64,000 nt of DNA from NCBI RefSeq assembly GCF_910592395.1, contig NC_088316.1, forward strand, positions 3,286,001-3,350,000, read 5' to 3'. This DNA is from Lineus longissimus. Lineage: Eukaryota > Nemertea > Pilidiophora > Heteronemertea > Lineidae. The notes below the pieces were generated by a model, which saw only the letters and a program-made list of their open reading frames with translations, did no database searches and was not told where the DNA came from. The position numbers and the translations under genes are program-made. Below are positions 35,301-50,300 of this stretch, in pieces (the stretch's first letter is position 1; every line of letters begins with the position of its first letter).

Positions 35301-38300
35301 AACAGTCTACTGTCTTGACAGATGATTAATAGACCTATCAATAACTAAAATTAGCTCTTTAAGACCGAATTTCATTTGAATGGGTTAATTTTGATTTGAC
35401 TGTCAAATTGAGGGATCAATTCCAATGCATGAATATGCGGTCATCCTCCACAGACATTCTACACGTAGTATCTCAAGTCCGTTCAAGGTCCGTATTGAAT
35501 CTGTCTATGTTGGGTGTGTCAAATTTGAGTTCTAACGATTTTTCAGCGAAATATCAATATCTAAGTGCATTTGCCCCGTAACATGTGTAAAAATCCATAG
35601 GGCTTTTAGGGAACCTTCATCATACTGGTAAACATATCGAATGCTTCCATTGATCCTATCTATCAGGCGTGTTATCACATCAGAACACGTGAAAGTTACT
35701 CGATAACTATTCAAATCCTTCCACCAGGCGATGCTTTATTGATGTTGTTGGTGGTAATGCGATAAAATAGGATATGAGAGTAGTTTATTGAATCAAAATA
35801 CCTTATCTATTAGTCAATTTCTCAATGTTCTGTCCGCAACGTTTTGGAGCTCTGGGGCGGATGCGTAGACGGACACGAACAATTAGTAACCTAAACATTT
35901 CACCCAGATTGGTCAACAATTAAACCGTACAGAGCAGAGGATGTTTAAATCCAATGCACTACGTCAGTGTACACACATACATAAAACAAAATATCCGGCA
36001 TTTCTTTGCCACGGTTACAAAAAGTTTAAAATCCTGTTTGGTTTTGAACTGTTTTCTTTTAGGTCCAACAGCACTCGACCGAAGACGGATATAGAGATAT
36101 TTTACCACAATCTCAATGATTCCAAATATGATAGAAGGATACCTCCGACTGTTGGAAGCGGTGAGTAGATGACCATGCGTTCGAAAGAGGCCCAGCAGTC
36201 ATCAATTTATTAGGCCAGCCATGTTCTGTCGTTTGGAATACATCTACCTTCTACGGGTTCGGAAACATCAGGTGCACGCACCTGTATCAAGAAGTCCGTT
36301 GTGTAGGAGGAGGTCCGTTTGAGGCTGTGCAGCAAATCGTCCCTTTCAAAATTTTGAATGCCATTATTATGAACTAAACTTCTCTTTATACAATAGTCTC
36401 CTTCTCACATTGTCCACAGGTAATCCAGTGGTTTTGAAGATGGATTTATTTGTTCAGAGTGTCGGCGAGATTAATGAAATGCAAATGGTAAGTTAGTGCA
36501 ATTTACATCTATCGTACGGAGATTTCGAACACGTAGCTCGCGGTTATGGTTTCCATGTATAGCAGTATATAGTAGTGCAACAAATATAAAAAAAACTGCG
36601 TGGTTACTGGCAACTGAGTAAAGACTCGGCTAGCAAATAGCTTTGAGGTCGATTAGTTACACAGGAAGTTTGCCATCTTTGTGAGGAATCGACACATAAC
36701 ATATTGTTGGCATCCAAATTTAGGACTTTATGTAGGTACTAGGAGTTAACAATAATAACTTTTTTCCTCGCTGGGTGCAACCTAAACCTCGTCGTGGTCT
36801 ATACCCCCTGTAATGTGGCCAGGGTTGCAAAACCTTGCTGATCAAAATGCGTTGGATGGGGCGTTTAAATAATGTGGCGGGGTGTCTTCATTTGATGCAA
36901 CAGGGTGGGAAAACATAGTCTTTCATACATAGTTTTGAATGAAATATCTTTTTGAATCACGCCGTTTTGTGACAAGTTTTCTTTTAGTTGAATGTGGCTT
37001 TATCACCCGTGTGCTTTTTCCGATCAAATAAGATACTTTCAAATCACGTGTTTTGTATAGCCACTGATGGATCGCTTGGTAGCTTTTTTCTTACCACTCC
37101 GCTGTACTAAATCTGCATAACTTTTATATTCACCCGCTTTAGATCAAAATATCAACCGCTGTGGCAGAATTCTATAATGGTTGAGGTTTTGATGATGAAA
37201 AATATAGCCTAGTGTGCGTGCACAGACGCTGAATAATTTTCTAATATCATGCACTTCTAATTTTGTCAGCATCCAGTCTGTTTTTAAGTTATTTTTATTT
37301 TTACGTTACTTCTTTTTAACAGAATCTTTCAGCATTTATTCATTTGTTGACAGGTTCTATTTAATAACGCTTTGGCTCAATAGGGTGTCCCAGATAGAAT
37401 GCAGGGTCTATCGTCACATTTTCTTCCCTAAAAGCACTCAATTCAAATTTCTTAGTTGAAAGCTTTCCTATAATGGCTGCTCGATTTCTGTTATCTGTCG
37501 CGAAGGTCATTTCTTGATATCCTCTGTCAATGTTAAGCCTCTGTCCCATGTTCAAGGTAGGTCAATAAGTCCTGATTGTGCCATCGTCAAAAAATGACCA
37601 CGTCGCGCGTGCCGGTGGTAGCGCAAGAACGACCATTTTGCGAGTCGCTCTCAAAAAGGTAAGGAATTGGATACGGACCCAGCATTCTTTCTTGGATGCC
37701 ATTTTCTTTACTTTTGAGGAGAAACATAGATATATAACACAAGAACATGAAATTGGAAGTTTGCAAAAATCGTAACATGGAGTAAATTCGCCTCTTTCCT
37801 GATAAGCCCTGATTGTGGTGGAGCTCGATCTGTTTCAGGGAAACAAAATGGCCGACTTATGGGGTCAGCATTTGATGTTTCTTGGCGTGATCGTGTTAAA
37901 CTCAACAGAGGAGGCTGACCCCATAACTCGACCTACCCCAAGAGACGCTCATGAACAGATCTTGAAGCGTTTCAGATAATTTAAATGACACAAACTGTTT
38001 TCAGGCTTCAGGAAAACAGCAGGTGAGTGAATTCATGTACACGTGTGCTATGCCGTAGTACAATACTCCTCGCTCTCTGTTCCCCCTGGTAAGTAAGCCT
38101 TAGTGCATGGCGTGTGCATGCATGGACCCAGTTGAAAGAGAAGATTCCTGCATCAGATAAGAAAATGTTGTGTACTAAAGATGTCAGTCGGAAAAACGTT
38201 CGCCTGTTGAAACAAGAGACCCGACGACGTTGAGTGTACAACGTGGAGTCGTATGGCCGTGCAAGCTGCGTTCACCGGGTTCTCCAAACCCAAGAAGAAC

Positions 38301-41300
38301 CATAAAAATAAATAAATGCGCAGTTTATTTGGTGGACTTTGGCGATTCCCAGGCCACTCACGTACTTATACTATGCATAGCTATTATCGAACGTGTCCCG
38401 TGAAGTATGATTTAAGGATTTGATACCGCACTGTAGGTATTTGTTGTCTCGCTGAAACACCGCGAGGGTTGAGCTAATAATGTAGACCAGAGCCCTATTG
38501 TGGGTGAAGTGACAGCTCCGAGCGATGTTTGGTGAGATAAAAGGCAGGTTTTGCAACCCTATTAACGAAAAGGTACGAACGACGAAGGTCTGTCGTGTAC
38601 GGTGGCTGGGAAAGGACATCACATGATTTTTGTTTGGCCGGGTCTATTTGGCAAGCCGCTCGCCGAACAGGCATCTTTTTTGTCCTGTTTGGAGAGCCGC
38701 TTGCCAAACAGCACTAAAAAGCCACCCTGTTTGGGCTTGCCAACCAGGGCAAAATTTCTTTCCTGTTTGGCAAGCCGATGAATAAACCACGCCTACTCAT
38801 GAATATGCATAATGGCGTATTGATCTGAAAATGGTCTGTTACTGCGGTTTTTCCTTTAGAGTAACCAAATTCCTCTGAAGCGAAATGACGGCAATGGCAC
38901 TCGATTGCCGAGTGCGTACGTTCGATCATTGAAGTTTTGTGCATAATCTGAAAACCCTTTTGTGCATAATCTGAAAATACTGACAGATGCACACGGTCTC
39001 AGATAACCGAATGGCCCCGGTGTCAGCAACCTCGTCCCCAGGGATTCTCGTGTCATTTTACATTGGGATTTCTGCTCATGTGTTACACTGGTTACGAGGT
39101 TACAGTGTTACTAACTTATGAATATCAATGAGCCCTTGGGCATTTATAAATATTAATGAGTTCGGCTCTCCATTCAGGACAAAAAAAAGTCGCTGTTTTG
39201 GAAGCCGGGCTTGCCAAATAGTCACTTCCTTTTTGTTTTCAACATGAAAATGTTTTTTTCAGGAAATACTGTATCTCGATCGATGGACTTATTATCTCAA
39301 GCGCTCGAGATATTATCTTGATCGCTCGAGATAATGTCTTTCGAAAAAAGTCGTCAATAAAGTTCACTTACATACTCCGTACTTCGTCGTCCGTAGCTCT
39401 TCGTGTGGGTTGCGAAACTTGCCAAATTTTCCGGGATAAGTTTTAACCAATACGGACAGAGGTATCAATTTCTACTCTAAACATCTCAAACAAAACATGA
39501 AAATGTGATTTTGACACTTTGACTACTTGGCCTACTAAGCTTTCATGTTTTGTACCAACCTAGTGCTTCTAACCATAACTGCATGCTGCCACCGAAATGC
39601 GGCACAGTGCATTATATATGTAAACAGTGGCACACTGCAACCACGGTGTTTTAGGAACTTGGCGTATGAATCGCAGGTGCACTCTTAAAAATAAAGGTTT
39701 TTGGGTTTCTGAAAAACCTTTTAGAGTTTACAGCCAACACTAATACTCGCCCCGTGGAGGTTTTTCAGGAAATGAGGTTTTTAGAGGCTCCAAGACCCTT
39801 TGGATTTTTCATTTTTCTGAAAGCCTCTACTTGGGTTGCACTTTTGTGTTTGCTGAAAAACCCTTAGAAGTTTGTTAAATGCCCAAAAACCTTTTAACAG
39901 GGCGTGGCATTGTGATGCATATAGTCCAAAGTCCTTTAAATGACCATGTCGCCATCAATGAGACCCTTCAAGTGTGAATACATGCAGTCAGCCACTTCAG
40001 TTCATGGACTGAGGACCAATTACATACATATTTCAAATGTAGGTCCTTCCGGGAAGCGTGTTGTTGACAAATCGACCAGCTATGATAGATAAAACCTTAG
40101 GTAACTGTACGCATAGCAAAGTCGTTTCGAAGCCAAAGTGGCTAGAAACTTCAGCGGGTGATTGGCCTGGGTAACTTGGTCACCGAGTCTTTTTTCACCA
40201 TTTTGTAATCCATGGTCAGTTGAAAACCCTTTTTTAGTATAAATGTAGATGTAGTTACAATTTTGCTCCAAAACGAGCCTTCTTTGCATCCCTCAATGTT
40301 CCAGAGATTCAAGAATTATCAGTGATATACATGTACATGTACATGTATATACATGTATTTATATCTAGCAGCAAATGCCCCGATAGCATCTTTGACCATA
40401 GGGGGTCCAGGGTCGGCAGAGAGGCCCAACCTTTTTATTCTTGTTTGAATTCTCATACCTTTGTTAATACGTTTCTCTAATATCACATATCCAAAGCCGA
40501 TGAAACATAACACGTATTTAATACTTCATTATCGAAGTAACAAAAAAGAAAATCAACTTATTTATACAAAACTGACAATTTAAATGGCCTGTCCACTTCA
40601 AATCGCGGTCGGTTTAAATGATTAATATACGGGTTATACGCCCATCCCGAAAAGTTAAAAGCTTTCATAGTGGATGTGTGAAGTTGTTATTATATGAGAT
40701 ATAAGTGCAATTTAAAACGACCTTTGAAGTGCTTTTCAAATGAACAATTTTTGACTAAAACCAGCTGCTTCACGCATTTGCAAACTCCCGAACGCCTCTA
40801 GTGATCTGTTATTGCCGACATAAGAGGCCTAGTCCAATTACAAGGCTTGGCTTGTAACCAAGTTGCATTGATACTAGAGTTATTTATGATATAAATATTT
40901 GTTGCGGCCTATCATATTGCACTCATGATCACCCACGAATATATTTGGTGCATTTGGTAACGTACAGGGTGACCCTAAATATGCAACCCATAGAAATGTT
41001 GATATTTTTCATAATTACTTAGGATTCAGATCTAGATCCAGATCTGGTCTGCCCATTGATTTTGAAATTGCCTACCACAAAGACTGTTTGAGCGCACCGT
41101 TTGAGGCTTAACACTTTGTGTGAAATGCCTGCATCCACTGGAGATAATGAGCACAAGATCTGACCCTGAAACCTCAGTAATTATCAATAATGTTAACATT
41201 TTTTTCGGTGACCCTGTAAGTGTATTCTAAATGGACCAAGATTGACACAGTAAGTTTAAAGTCGAGGCGAACAGTGGTTCAGACCAAAGCCACTGACTTT

Positions 41301-44300
41301 GCTTCGAAATTACACGTATTACTTTTCTAGTTTACCGACGAATAGTTGTTGACCTTGCATCCATTTCTGGGACAACCTGTATCAAGTGTGCATCTGCATG
41401 CTTCTGTGTACATTTTTGACGTATATGTTGTTCAATTAATCAATCAATCAATCAACCATATCAACTCATAAGAATTACTCGAGGACTCTTAGGCGCATTG
41501 AAAAGACTGTTTGAAAAGGTGGACCGGGATGGTATTTACCAGGTTCCGAAATTTACTTCTTTTTTAAAACAAAGACATTTTTGAAAGGCAAAGCAACAGC
41601 TCCCCGTGGTATTTAAAAGTTACGATAAACACACTGCCCGCCCACCCTTCCGTGTTGAACTTAGTCCAGATGATTTGCAGGGGCACCCGTACTCTGAACA
41701 CATCAGGGATGAAGTTTGTTCAGTGTACTGAAATTTATGGTTTGGTAACCGTGCAGAAGCCTATTAGATTCTCTGAAAATGTCTAGTTTACCATTGACAA
41801 TAAATCAGATAACGATAAATATACATTGACATTGTAACAACAGCCTGTAGTTCCCGAGTAAGAGCTCACGGAAGGCCATGATAGGTTTACACAATATTCA
41901 TTTCTTCTTCTGCAATTGGTGTTAAGTCGTTTCTGTCTTTCAGATGGTCACCATGAGCGTTTTCTTTCGGATGCGATGGCACGACCGGCGTCTAAAAGTC
42001 GGCCACACCACGGAGGTGGTCACGGACTACGAGCTGGCAAATCTTATATGGCTACCCGATCCGTATTTCGTAAATGGGGAAGGGGAGGCGAGAGGAACGA
42101 TAACTGTTCCTAATCGATTCTTTCGAGTCTCACCAGACGGAGACGTTTTCTACAGCCAAAGGTACATGTATCAAATGGTTTTTACCCCACGATGCGAGTG
42201 TTCCACGACGTATATGTTCTTGGCTGGGTGTTCATTCAATAAATTGAGACATCTTATGACCTATTTTTGGATGAGAACGCAGAACAAATCATTCTTGGCC
42301 GTAGGTGATATCAGACTGTAAACCCTAACTTTAAATTAAGACAGTATGGCTGATCACTTGGGGGTATCTTTAAATCAATCGTTCCATCTTTTTTTTCAGA
42401 ATTACAGTGCCTTTCGCCTGCCCGATGAATCTCACGTATTTTCCTCTGGACAAGCAAACTTGCAAACTTCTGGTTGAAAGTTGTAAGTAGACGTTTTTTT
42501 ATTTTCATCATATTTTGTATCAGAAATTAATGACATAGGCCTGCTGATATGAACCATGCATGCAGATACATGTACATGCATACACACGTGTACGAAGTAA
42601 AAAGGTTACACAAACAAATGGGATGAGATATTTTGAGTAGGTTAGAACAGCTTTTGGCAAACCTCTGAAACGGCCCCTAATGCGAGGATATAAACATTTA
42701 CAATATTATCACCGCTTTCACCTCGACAGCTTTGATTCTACCCGAAGTATTAGTCCGTAATATTCCGCAATTCTACCTAGTAGAAACTTAATCCATTGGC
42801 AAACTTCAGATTTCAAACGTGGGAAAATACTTTGACAATGTTCGCGGCGTCTAAAACAAATAGATTTCCCTTCTCATCACAAGTGAGGTTAGTGGGTTTC
42901 CGCAACCCATCGACGTCCTTCAGTAGCGTCCTTAGATACTTCCCCCCAGACGAGTACTCAAGAATGCGGTTATTCGCCGAATCTGAAACAAGAATATGAT
43001 TTCTGTTCGTGACGCACAAACCCGTCGGCTTGCTCATGCGCACTCCGTCGACTGCCCCTTGAATACATGCCATGATTTGTAACTCTTGCGTCAGAATATA
43101 AACACTGCCATTGCGCATGTCTGACGATACGATATTCCCGCCAAATGTTGCTTTCAGTGTGTGTGGCACAAAAGGCATATGTTTACTTTCCAAGAATGTC
43201 CACGTAATTCTGTCAAATGTGTCAATGGCACCCTCTGTGGTCTCGTCTGCTGAAATCTCGCGCCCGACGAGAAGATTGTTTTTACAAATGCACAGCGATA
43301 CAGCGTCTTCTATTTTTCTCAGAACCCTGAATAGTTTACCCTCTAATGTCAGCTCGATGATTTGACCTCTTGATTTTCTGTTCATAATCACGGTATTTTT
43401 TCTCTCGTCATAAATGATGTCCAATTTGCCATTGCCATTACCACTTCCGTTTCCATGTCTTCCATTTTGGAAGCCATTTTGGATTTCCCCATCCTCTTGA
43501 TCGTTGTCTTCAACATCTGCGTTGAAGGCCACCACAGACTCTTTACCGGATACAAGTTTGATTTTTCTGTTCCCAGAATCCATCACAGCTACTCGCCTCT
43601 GATTGGGCAGAAGGGTAATCCCACTAAGTCTTTGCGAATGCTTGTCCGAGTCGCATCGACTGCTCAATGACGTCACTAAGCGCGGCTGCCCACATGATTT
43701 GACTTGGCCAATCAAGTTACTTTCTTGACCCATGGCCGTCAACACTGTCTCTACCTCCTCATTGAACTTGAACTCGAACTTCTCGCAATGAATACTCCCG
43801 CTGCCGTTTTTGGAAACGGACGCACACCCTCCGTTCACGATTTGCTCATTTGCGCGGACGAACGTAAACATATCGATGAGCTTATCCTCAGAGTTCCTGC
43901 ACTGCTCTAGTTTGTCATGGATCATTTCAAAATAAGCCAGAGCTGTGGCATCCTCTACCATACGTCCATTTAGCCACTCGTACTTCTCCTCCGTAGCCTC
44001 CATCTTGGATCCGACCTCTTCCAACAATGCCTGCTCATCACGATCAACCTTCGCTCGAAGACTCGCCGCCCATTCTCTAATCTTGTCCTCGAGCAGTTCA
44101 TACTCCGATATCCTTGCCCTCCTTTCGATATCTAACCCATCCGTTTCAAATCCAATGTTGTCGTACGAGTCCCTTACATGTTTTCCACTTTGTTCCAAAA
44201 AGGCAGTCATCGCAGACGACGCCATTCCTATAGGTATGACGTCATGTCCGTCATGTAACTTCAAGCACCTTCCACAAAGAAGTGCATTACAAGTCTGGTT

Positions 44301-47300
44301 CTCGCAATAGCACTTGGCATCCCCGTCCTTGCATTCTGTACATCCTGGACTCTCCTTCTTATACACTTTTTTCTCCAAGCTACATATCGTATGCTTGGGA
44401 GATTCAGAACTGTCCCGGATGTGCAGAGGAATACACTCCTCACAGCAGTAAACAGTGCAGTCAGAGCAGAAGAACTTAGCTATACACTTCCGCGCGTGGG
44501 CTTTGACTTCACAAACAGAAAACACGTCACTGATTAATTTCTGCAGGAGGAACGCCTTTTGGATTTTTGGCGGGAATCCGGATACCTCGCCTGCCGGATC
44601 GATGATCTTTCTGTGACAAACCCGGCAGTCGTTGGCGGAGATTTTGATTGGTCCTTCGGGTCCAACAGTGGAAGCAGTCCCGCACCGGTTGCAAGTCACG
44701 TGCTGTTGGACGCAGACGCTGAAGCTCTCGTCATCGTCGAGTACTCGTTCGCAGATCTTACAGGTCGGGACGAGAAATGAACTCATGTTGAAACTGGCAA
44801 TTTTCTGAAACAATGGGAAATAGTAAGTGAGTTGAGAGCAAGATTTGAGAGAAAAATAAGATGAAATAAAAGCATGATATCGTGCTATCTGTAATATTGC
44901 TTGGAAAAAATAGAAATGATAGTCATCAGTGTTGTTGTTTATACATTATGTTGCTAATATTTCCAAGGTCACTCTTTGGCCATTTGAGAATGATTAATTA
45001 TACCATAGAGGGTGGTGACTCGGTGAAAGTTGTATTCCATGTGGTCAACTTCGTTCCGGATCAGGGTTAAATCGATACACTTTTTCTATCTACCTGGATC
45101 ATTGCCCAAGAGGCCTTCGGCTGGATTATGCTGTTTATTCCCAGTAAATAGCAAATGCTTTTGTTACAATGACATTGTACAAATGTATACGAAGGCTAAA
45201 ACCAACAAAAACCCAGTTTGCCTCGAGTTAAATGAAATGAAATGTAAACTTAAAACGGATATTTTCTCTTGGGAGAAAAATAGGCTTGATTATAATCAGC
45301 GTCATATCAGAGATATCACATCAGACGAGAACACTTTCTTGCCAGGTTTGGTTGGTTCGCTGAGTGTCGTTACATCGTCTTCTTCTCGACTATATTTTGG
45401 CGTGAAGAGGAAAACTATAAAAAGACGCTCAACAGGGGAAAATAGACCCATTCTTTAGCTCAGACAGCATCAATATCAACACCTCCCCGTAACACTTGCA
45501 TGAACCTTCAATCTTTCACTTAAGTGCACAGAGTTGAAGGCCTATTGGTCTTTTGAGTTGAATTCCCCTTCATGAAGCCATGTCGTGGTATGAAAGAAAC
45601 AATGTCACCACTCGTTCATGATGTCACCCATGTCTTCCTGCTACCGTGAATGTGGTATGTCAAGTCTTATGCACTTCAAAGGTCGGGAACCTAAATATCA
45701 AATAATAATCATTCAATGGGAACTTTTGTGAATGATTTTCATTTTGTGGGCCTGTTGAGGTATTATTGAAAGAGCCTTACGGCAAATAGTAATAAACATT
45801 TTATAACCACTTTGAAGTCACGGGTCTGACTGAGGTATGAACTTTAGCCTGATAAAGAAATGAAAAGACAATTTTAGCCAAGAAACCTTTAGATCACTGA
45901 CTAGAAATGACAAAAATGTTCTAAAGATGTATACAAATAAATGACTCTGACAAGAACATTCATGACAGATGAAGACGGTTTGTTGCTCCAAGAATGTACC
46001 CTCAGCGTCAGCACCGTCTTAAAATCAAACGCCTATTGGCCCAGCCTATAATTATACCAAGATGACGCCACCATTGTAAGACTGATTCGAAAGCAGTTGC
46101 AGATGTGCGCGTATTGACTCGAGGATACGATACCAATGTGTACAAACGAACCGGGCTATACACCAAAGAAGAAAGGTCCATTGCCGGTATACTTTGTTTT
46201 GCGGAATAATTCACCTGTCGGCCAGTTTTTTTATAAGGGCTCTACACCCGCGGCACGAAAATCTGTACTAGTTCAGCCTAGATAACAAAGACCGCAACCA
46301 TTGGACTGTTCTTCCTGTATGTATAGCAGGGTGTGCTTGTGACGCCCCTTTCCACGGTGAATACACCAAACTCGCGCGGACAATTATTTCTCAATCCAAA
46401 GGTACTCTGTACAGGGAACATAATGTCACCTCGAACGTTTCAAAGATATCGATTCTTCGACTGAAATGATGGGTAGGTCAACATCACTTTCTCCTTTCCC
46501 CACAGTTAGTTTTAGAGAATTCCTGACGCACTGCTGATCATTTCGAAGATCTTGGCAAATACAGAGAAACGAATTGCCATCCACGCAAATTTCCATCACG
46601 TTTCAACGCTATTATAAAATCGAGACTCCCACCTACCTTCGCCGTCCGTCTGCACTCGACGCCTTTCTAGCGGCAATGTCTCTCATGCGGCTTAGTACTT
46701 ATAATGGCCTCAACAAACTGGGAACTAATGACCAGGCACTTGCTGGGATCATGAATGAGATATCACAGTATGACCAAGTATACGTCCCATTTACGGAATG
46801 CTTAATTGACTACGAATAAATGGAAATATAAACCTGGCTTAAAGTGGATAACAAAATATATTATCTGGTATGCTTTAATAAAATGATTTTGTGTTTGCTT
46901 GATGGGATTTCTGTTGACTTAATTTCTTTTAATCTTTGTGATGTAAGTGAAGGTCCTATTTTAGAAAGCATAAAGTTGTGTGATTTACTTGATTTAAAAG
47001 GAGATTTATGGCTTTGATAGGTCTTGCTTAATGTGGTTTAATTCAGTATTGGCTGATATTAAATGTACACTGTATTTCCAAAATATAATCCACACTGGTG
47101 TGAGGGCCTTCTAAACTTATATGTCGGGAACAGGCACTCAGCTTATGGAAAGATTTTCGTGAAAACCGTTGCCTGTAATGACTTGGCCGGAATCTCAATC
47201 CTCCCAAGACGAGAGATAAAATAACACCTCAAAAGAATGTAGATCTTGGTTTCTATTAAATGTATAAAGTAACGATTTATATGTTATCATTGATAAATCA

Positions 47301-50300
47301 GTTTTTCTGAATAAAGATATACAAAAAAACCACCCTCGCAATCATGCACTGTTTTAAAGTCTTTGGACCTCTTCAGTACATTGGCAGGTAGGTATATTTC
47401 GAGGTATCCGTAGGAGATCAGAGTGACAAGCTTCACACAGCATCGTTCCAAATAGGGCGCCGATTTCTCCATTTTGATATGTCGTGATTTGAAATAAACT
47501 CAAAGGAAAGAAAATATTTGTGGCAAGTTTTAGAAATGCATATTAAAACCATCATACATGTAGATGCAATCACAAGTCATTGCCGTTTCAGACATACTCC
47601 ATACACATTGCAATTTTGTTGTGCACTACAGTGTATCGAATAGACTTAAGCCGACTTGACAATTTTAAGTCCTTTGTCTACAATCCACATGTTGTTCAAC
47701 AACCAGGTGTGTTTGATTGAAATTATATATACCATGGAAAAGTGCTCTCCATCCGTCGATATACCAATAAGCAAATATTAATTGATATCAGTAACGTGGG
47801 AAACAGAGAATGGTGGCCACTCACTTGAGCTTCTTGGTCAGTGACCAAAGGAGAATCCTATTGAACACAGAATGTACTCATAATGCATTGGCTGTGTTTT
47901 TATGAAGACGGTCCGTCGTCAACATACGGCCAGAGACCTCTATTAAAACCTGTGTACATTACGTGTACATTGTTGTGCATAGGTTTTGGTAAAAAAAGTA
48001 CACATTGGACCAATCAATCTGCACAAAATTTTATATGTGTCAAGAAGAACCATTTGCCAATAGCGTAATAAAGTTTAAAAACATTCCAATACCGATTACC
48101 TGAGAAAAAGAGATTTCCGTACACCATATCCATCAAAACGTCACTGGCGCATTGATATGGCCCTGTCAAAGTACAAGTTCTAAACTGACCAGTGAGACCA
48201 CATTTTCTCAAATATATTATCAAAAAGCATATTTCTGTGATGGCCTGACTCTGTAGATTAAGAATCAACCACAGATTGAGAATTAATTCCACTTTGGTCC
48301 ATCCCAGCCATGTATTTACCACAACTTGACATTTTGATAAGCTCTATGTGCCACACTTCCGGTCGTGGATGAATACATGTCTCTGCCCATACGTACTACA
48401 TGAACTTCCAGCGGTTTTGCCTCCTAAGCCTCCGCCCATACTATTGACGCGCGTTGTCTGGAAGCTTAGAAATGTCAATACATTGAAGGTCAAGACGTCA
48501 GCTTAAGGCTTCTGCTTTTTCCTCCTCCATCCAATTCGTTCTTGATGAACCAGCTTATTAATTAAAATACATGGCAAAAATAATGATTGCTGTAGCCAGG
48601 AAGCCAGGCAAAAGATGTAGCATTAAACATATCTGATATTGCTAAGTCTTCATACATGCATAGGGATTCTTTGGTACATATGAATTTGACTCGCATTCCA
48701 CTTGCTTGTCGCAAACACATATTACGTTACTTCAAAGTAATATGTATGTTTGTGCTGTCGTCTTATGACACGTGTGAAGGCGTCAAAGGTACTGGTGGCG
48801 AAGACTGGAAAGAGACAAATTTTGTGTGATATATTGTAAGCTTGTCAGATTTTTCCGTAGAATTCGTTTTCAAACAAATGGTTCATGTCATTTATTGCGT
48901 GTCCTGATGCATACATACTGTACATGTATGATGTCCTTAAGAATTATTTGGAGAAGCAGGATAACAATTTCGTTGATATCATGTTTGACGATAACTGAAG
49001 TGTAACATTTCTGACTAACTTTATATGGCTTAAATTTGGCTTAAAAAGTGCCATTGGATCTTGGAACTTTAAATTAGATGTCGAGTATCCTTAACATGAC
49101 GCCAGTGTACCTACCTAAACAACACTCTCACGTTTGTGGTGGACATTTCGGACAGGCCATGTTTCAACGATGACCATGTAATGTTCATCCTACCGGTAAT
49201 TTATTCCGAGCTCTGTTCTATGAGGCCCTCGATTCATCATCTACGAGGAACATTGTCCGATCGACGCAGACAATAGAACGGGGCGTGATTGGACTTCAGG
49301 TGTTGCACTTGGCTCCAGTTGTATGAATATCACTGACTAATGCCTTGATTTCTCTGACCGGGTCGTCGTTTGCGTATCAAAAACTAATTTTCGGCAGTCC
49401 GCTCAAATTTTTATTGATATCACATAAGATGATTCGTATCAAAAATTAAACTCTTTAGCTGCATTAAAGTAAAGACAGATGACTTATTTGCGCTTGCATA
49501 ACGTATGAATATGACTTTCCTTGAGTGATAAGCCTCAGACAGAACATAGTCAATCTGGTATAAGGTTATGCTATTATGGCCCCTTTTATATGCTTTGAGA
49601 CAAGGTCAGGTAAGGTCTACAACCATATCCATTGAATGGGTTTGTTTTCCAATTTTTCATCAACACAGTATATAAACATCTTTCAAAATTGTGGACCATG
49701 AGTGCTAATAATTTCGGCTAGCCAACTTTGGTTGCTCCAGGTCCCAGTAATAAAAGCTTCTCTCGCTTGCAAACTGCTTGTAGGAGACTAGGAATATATT
49801 TGTAAGCTTAACAGTCGTTTAAATTCGATCTTCGAGTAGACCATATGGTAGTACGTTTGGCATGTGCCGTAGGGCATGTTTTGACGACAATTTAAACACA
49901 TTTCATGTTTTCTGTTTAGCTATCAATATGTGCATAGGCTTGAGTCTCTAACATTCATACTAAAGCCTGCTCAGGTCGATTAAATTTCAAATTTGGGCCC
50001 TCCTGTGAAGGGTTTAGAACCTCGTCGAAAATATTTAAATTGGCTGAGTAAATTCGGTTAAGGATTTGGTATATGCCACAATTGGGTAATGAATCCAAGC
50101 CAATGTTTGCTTCTGGAAAGCCCGTGGCGTGTAGTTAACGAGCAGGCTTACGGAACTTTCTTGTAATGGGAAAGTGTATGACATTTTCATGCTGATCATT
50201 GTCTCATAATAAGGATGAGATAATGCTCAAACTGTCATGCATTAATAATTTATAATAATTTATTGTAAAAAACCTCCTAATGAGGAGCAGACAACACAAA

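Noticed and set aside
44787-44813. Longer TRIM-NHL start (MFQKIASFN)
   Set aside because: The ATG of that reading lies in the polypyrimidine/acceptor TTGTTTCAG, so it is probably intronic.
45030-45458. Plus-strand open frame of 142 codons inside the channel intron
   Set aside because: No motif, no splice support, and composition like the surrounding intron.
47287-47472. Minus-strand open stretch starting with an ATG (about 60 codons) that looks codon-like in its first half
   Set aside because: No convincing donor, no family resemblance and no partner exon. A weak first exon of an unknown gene cannot be excluded.
48014-48322. Minus-strand frame with a CAG/GTAATC donor-like site
   Set aside because: One possible splice site only, no recognisable domain and an AT-rich start. 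Not enough to call an exon.
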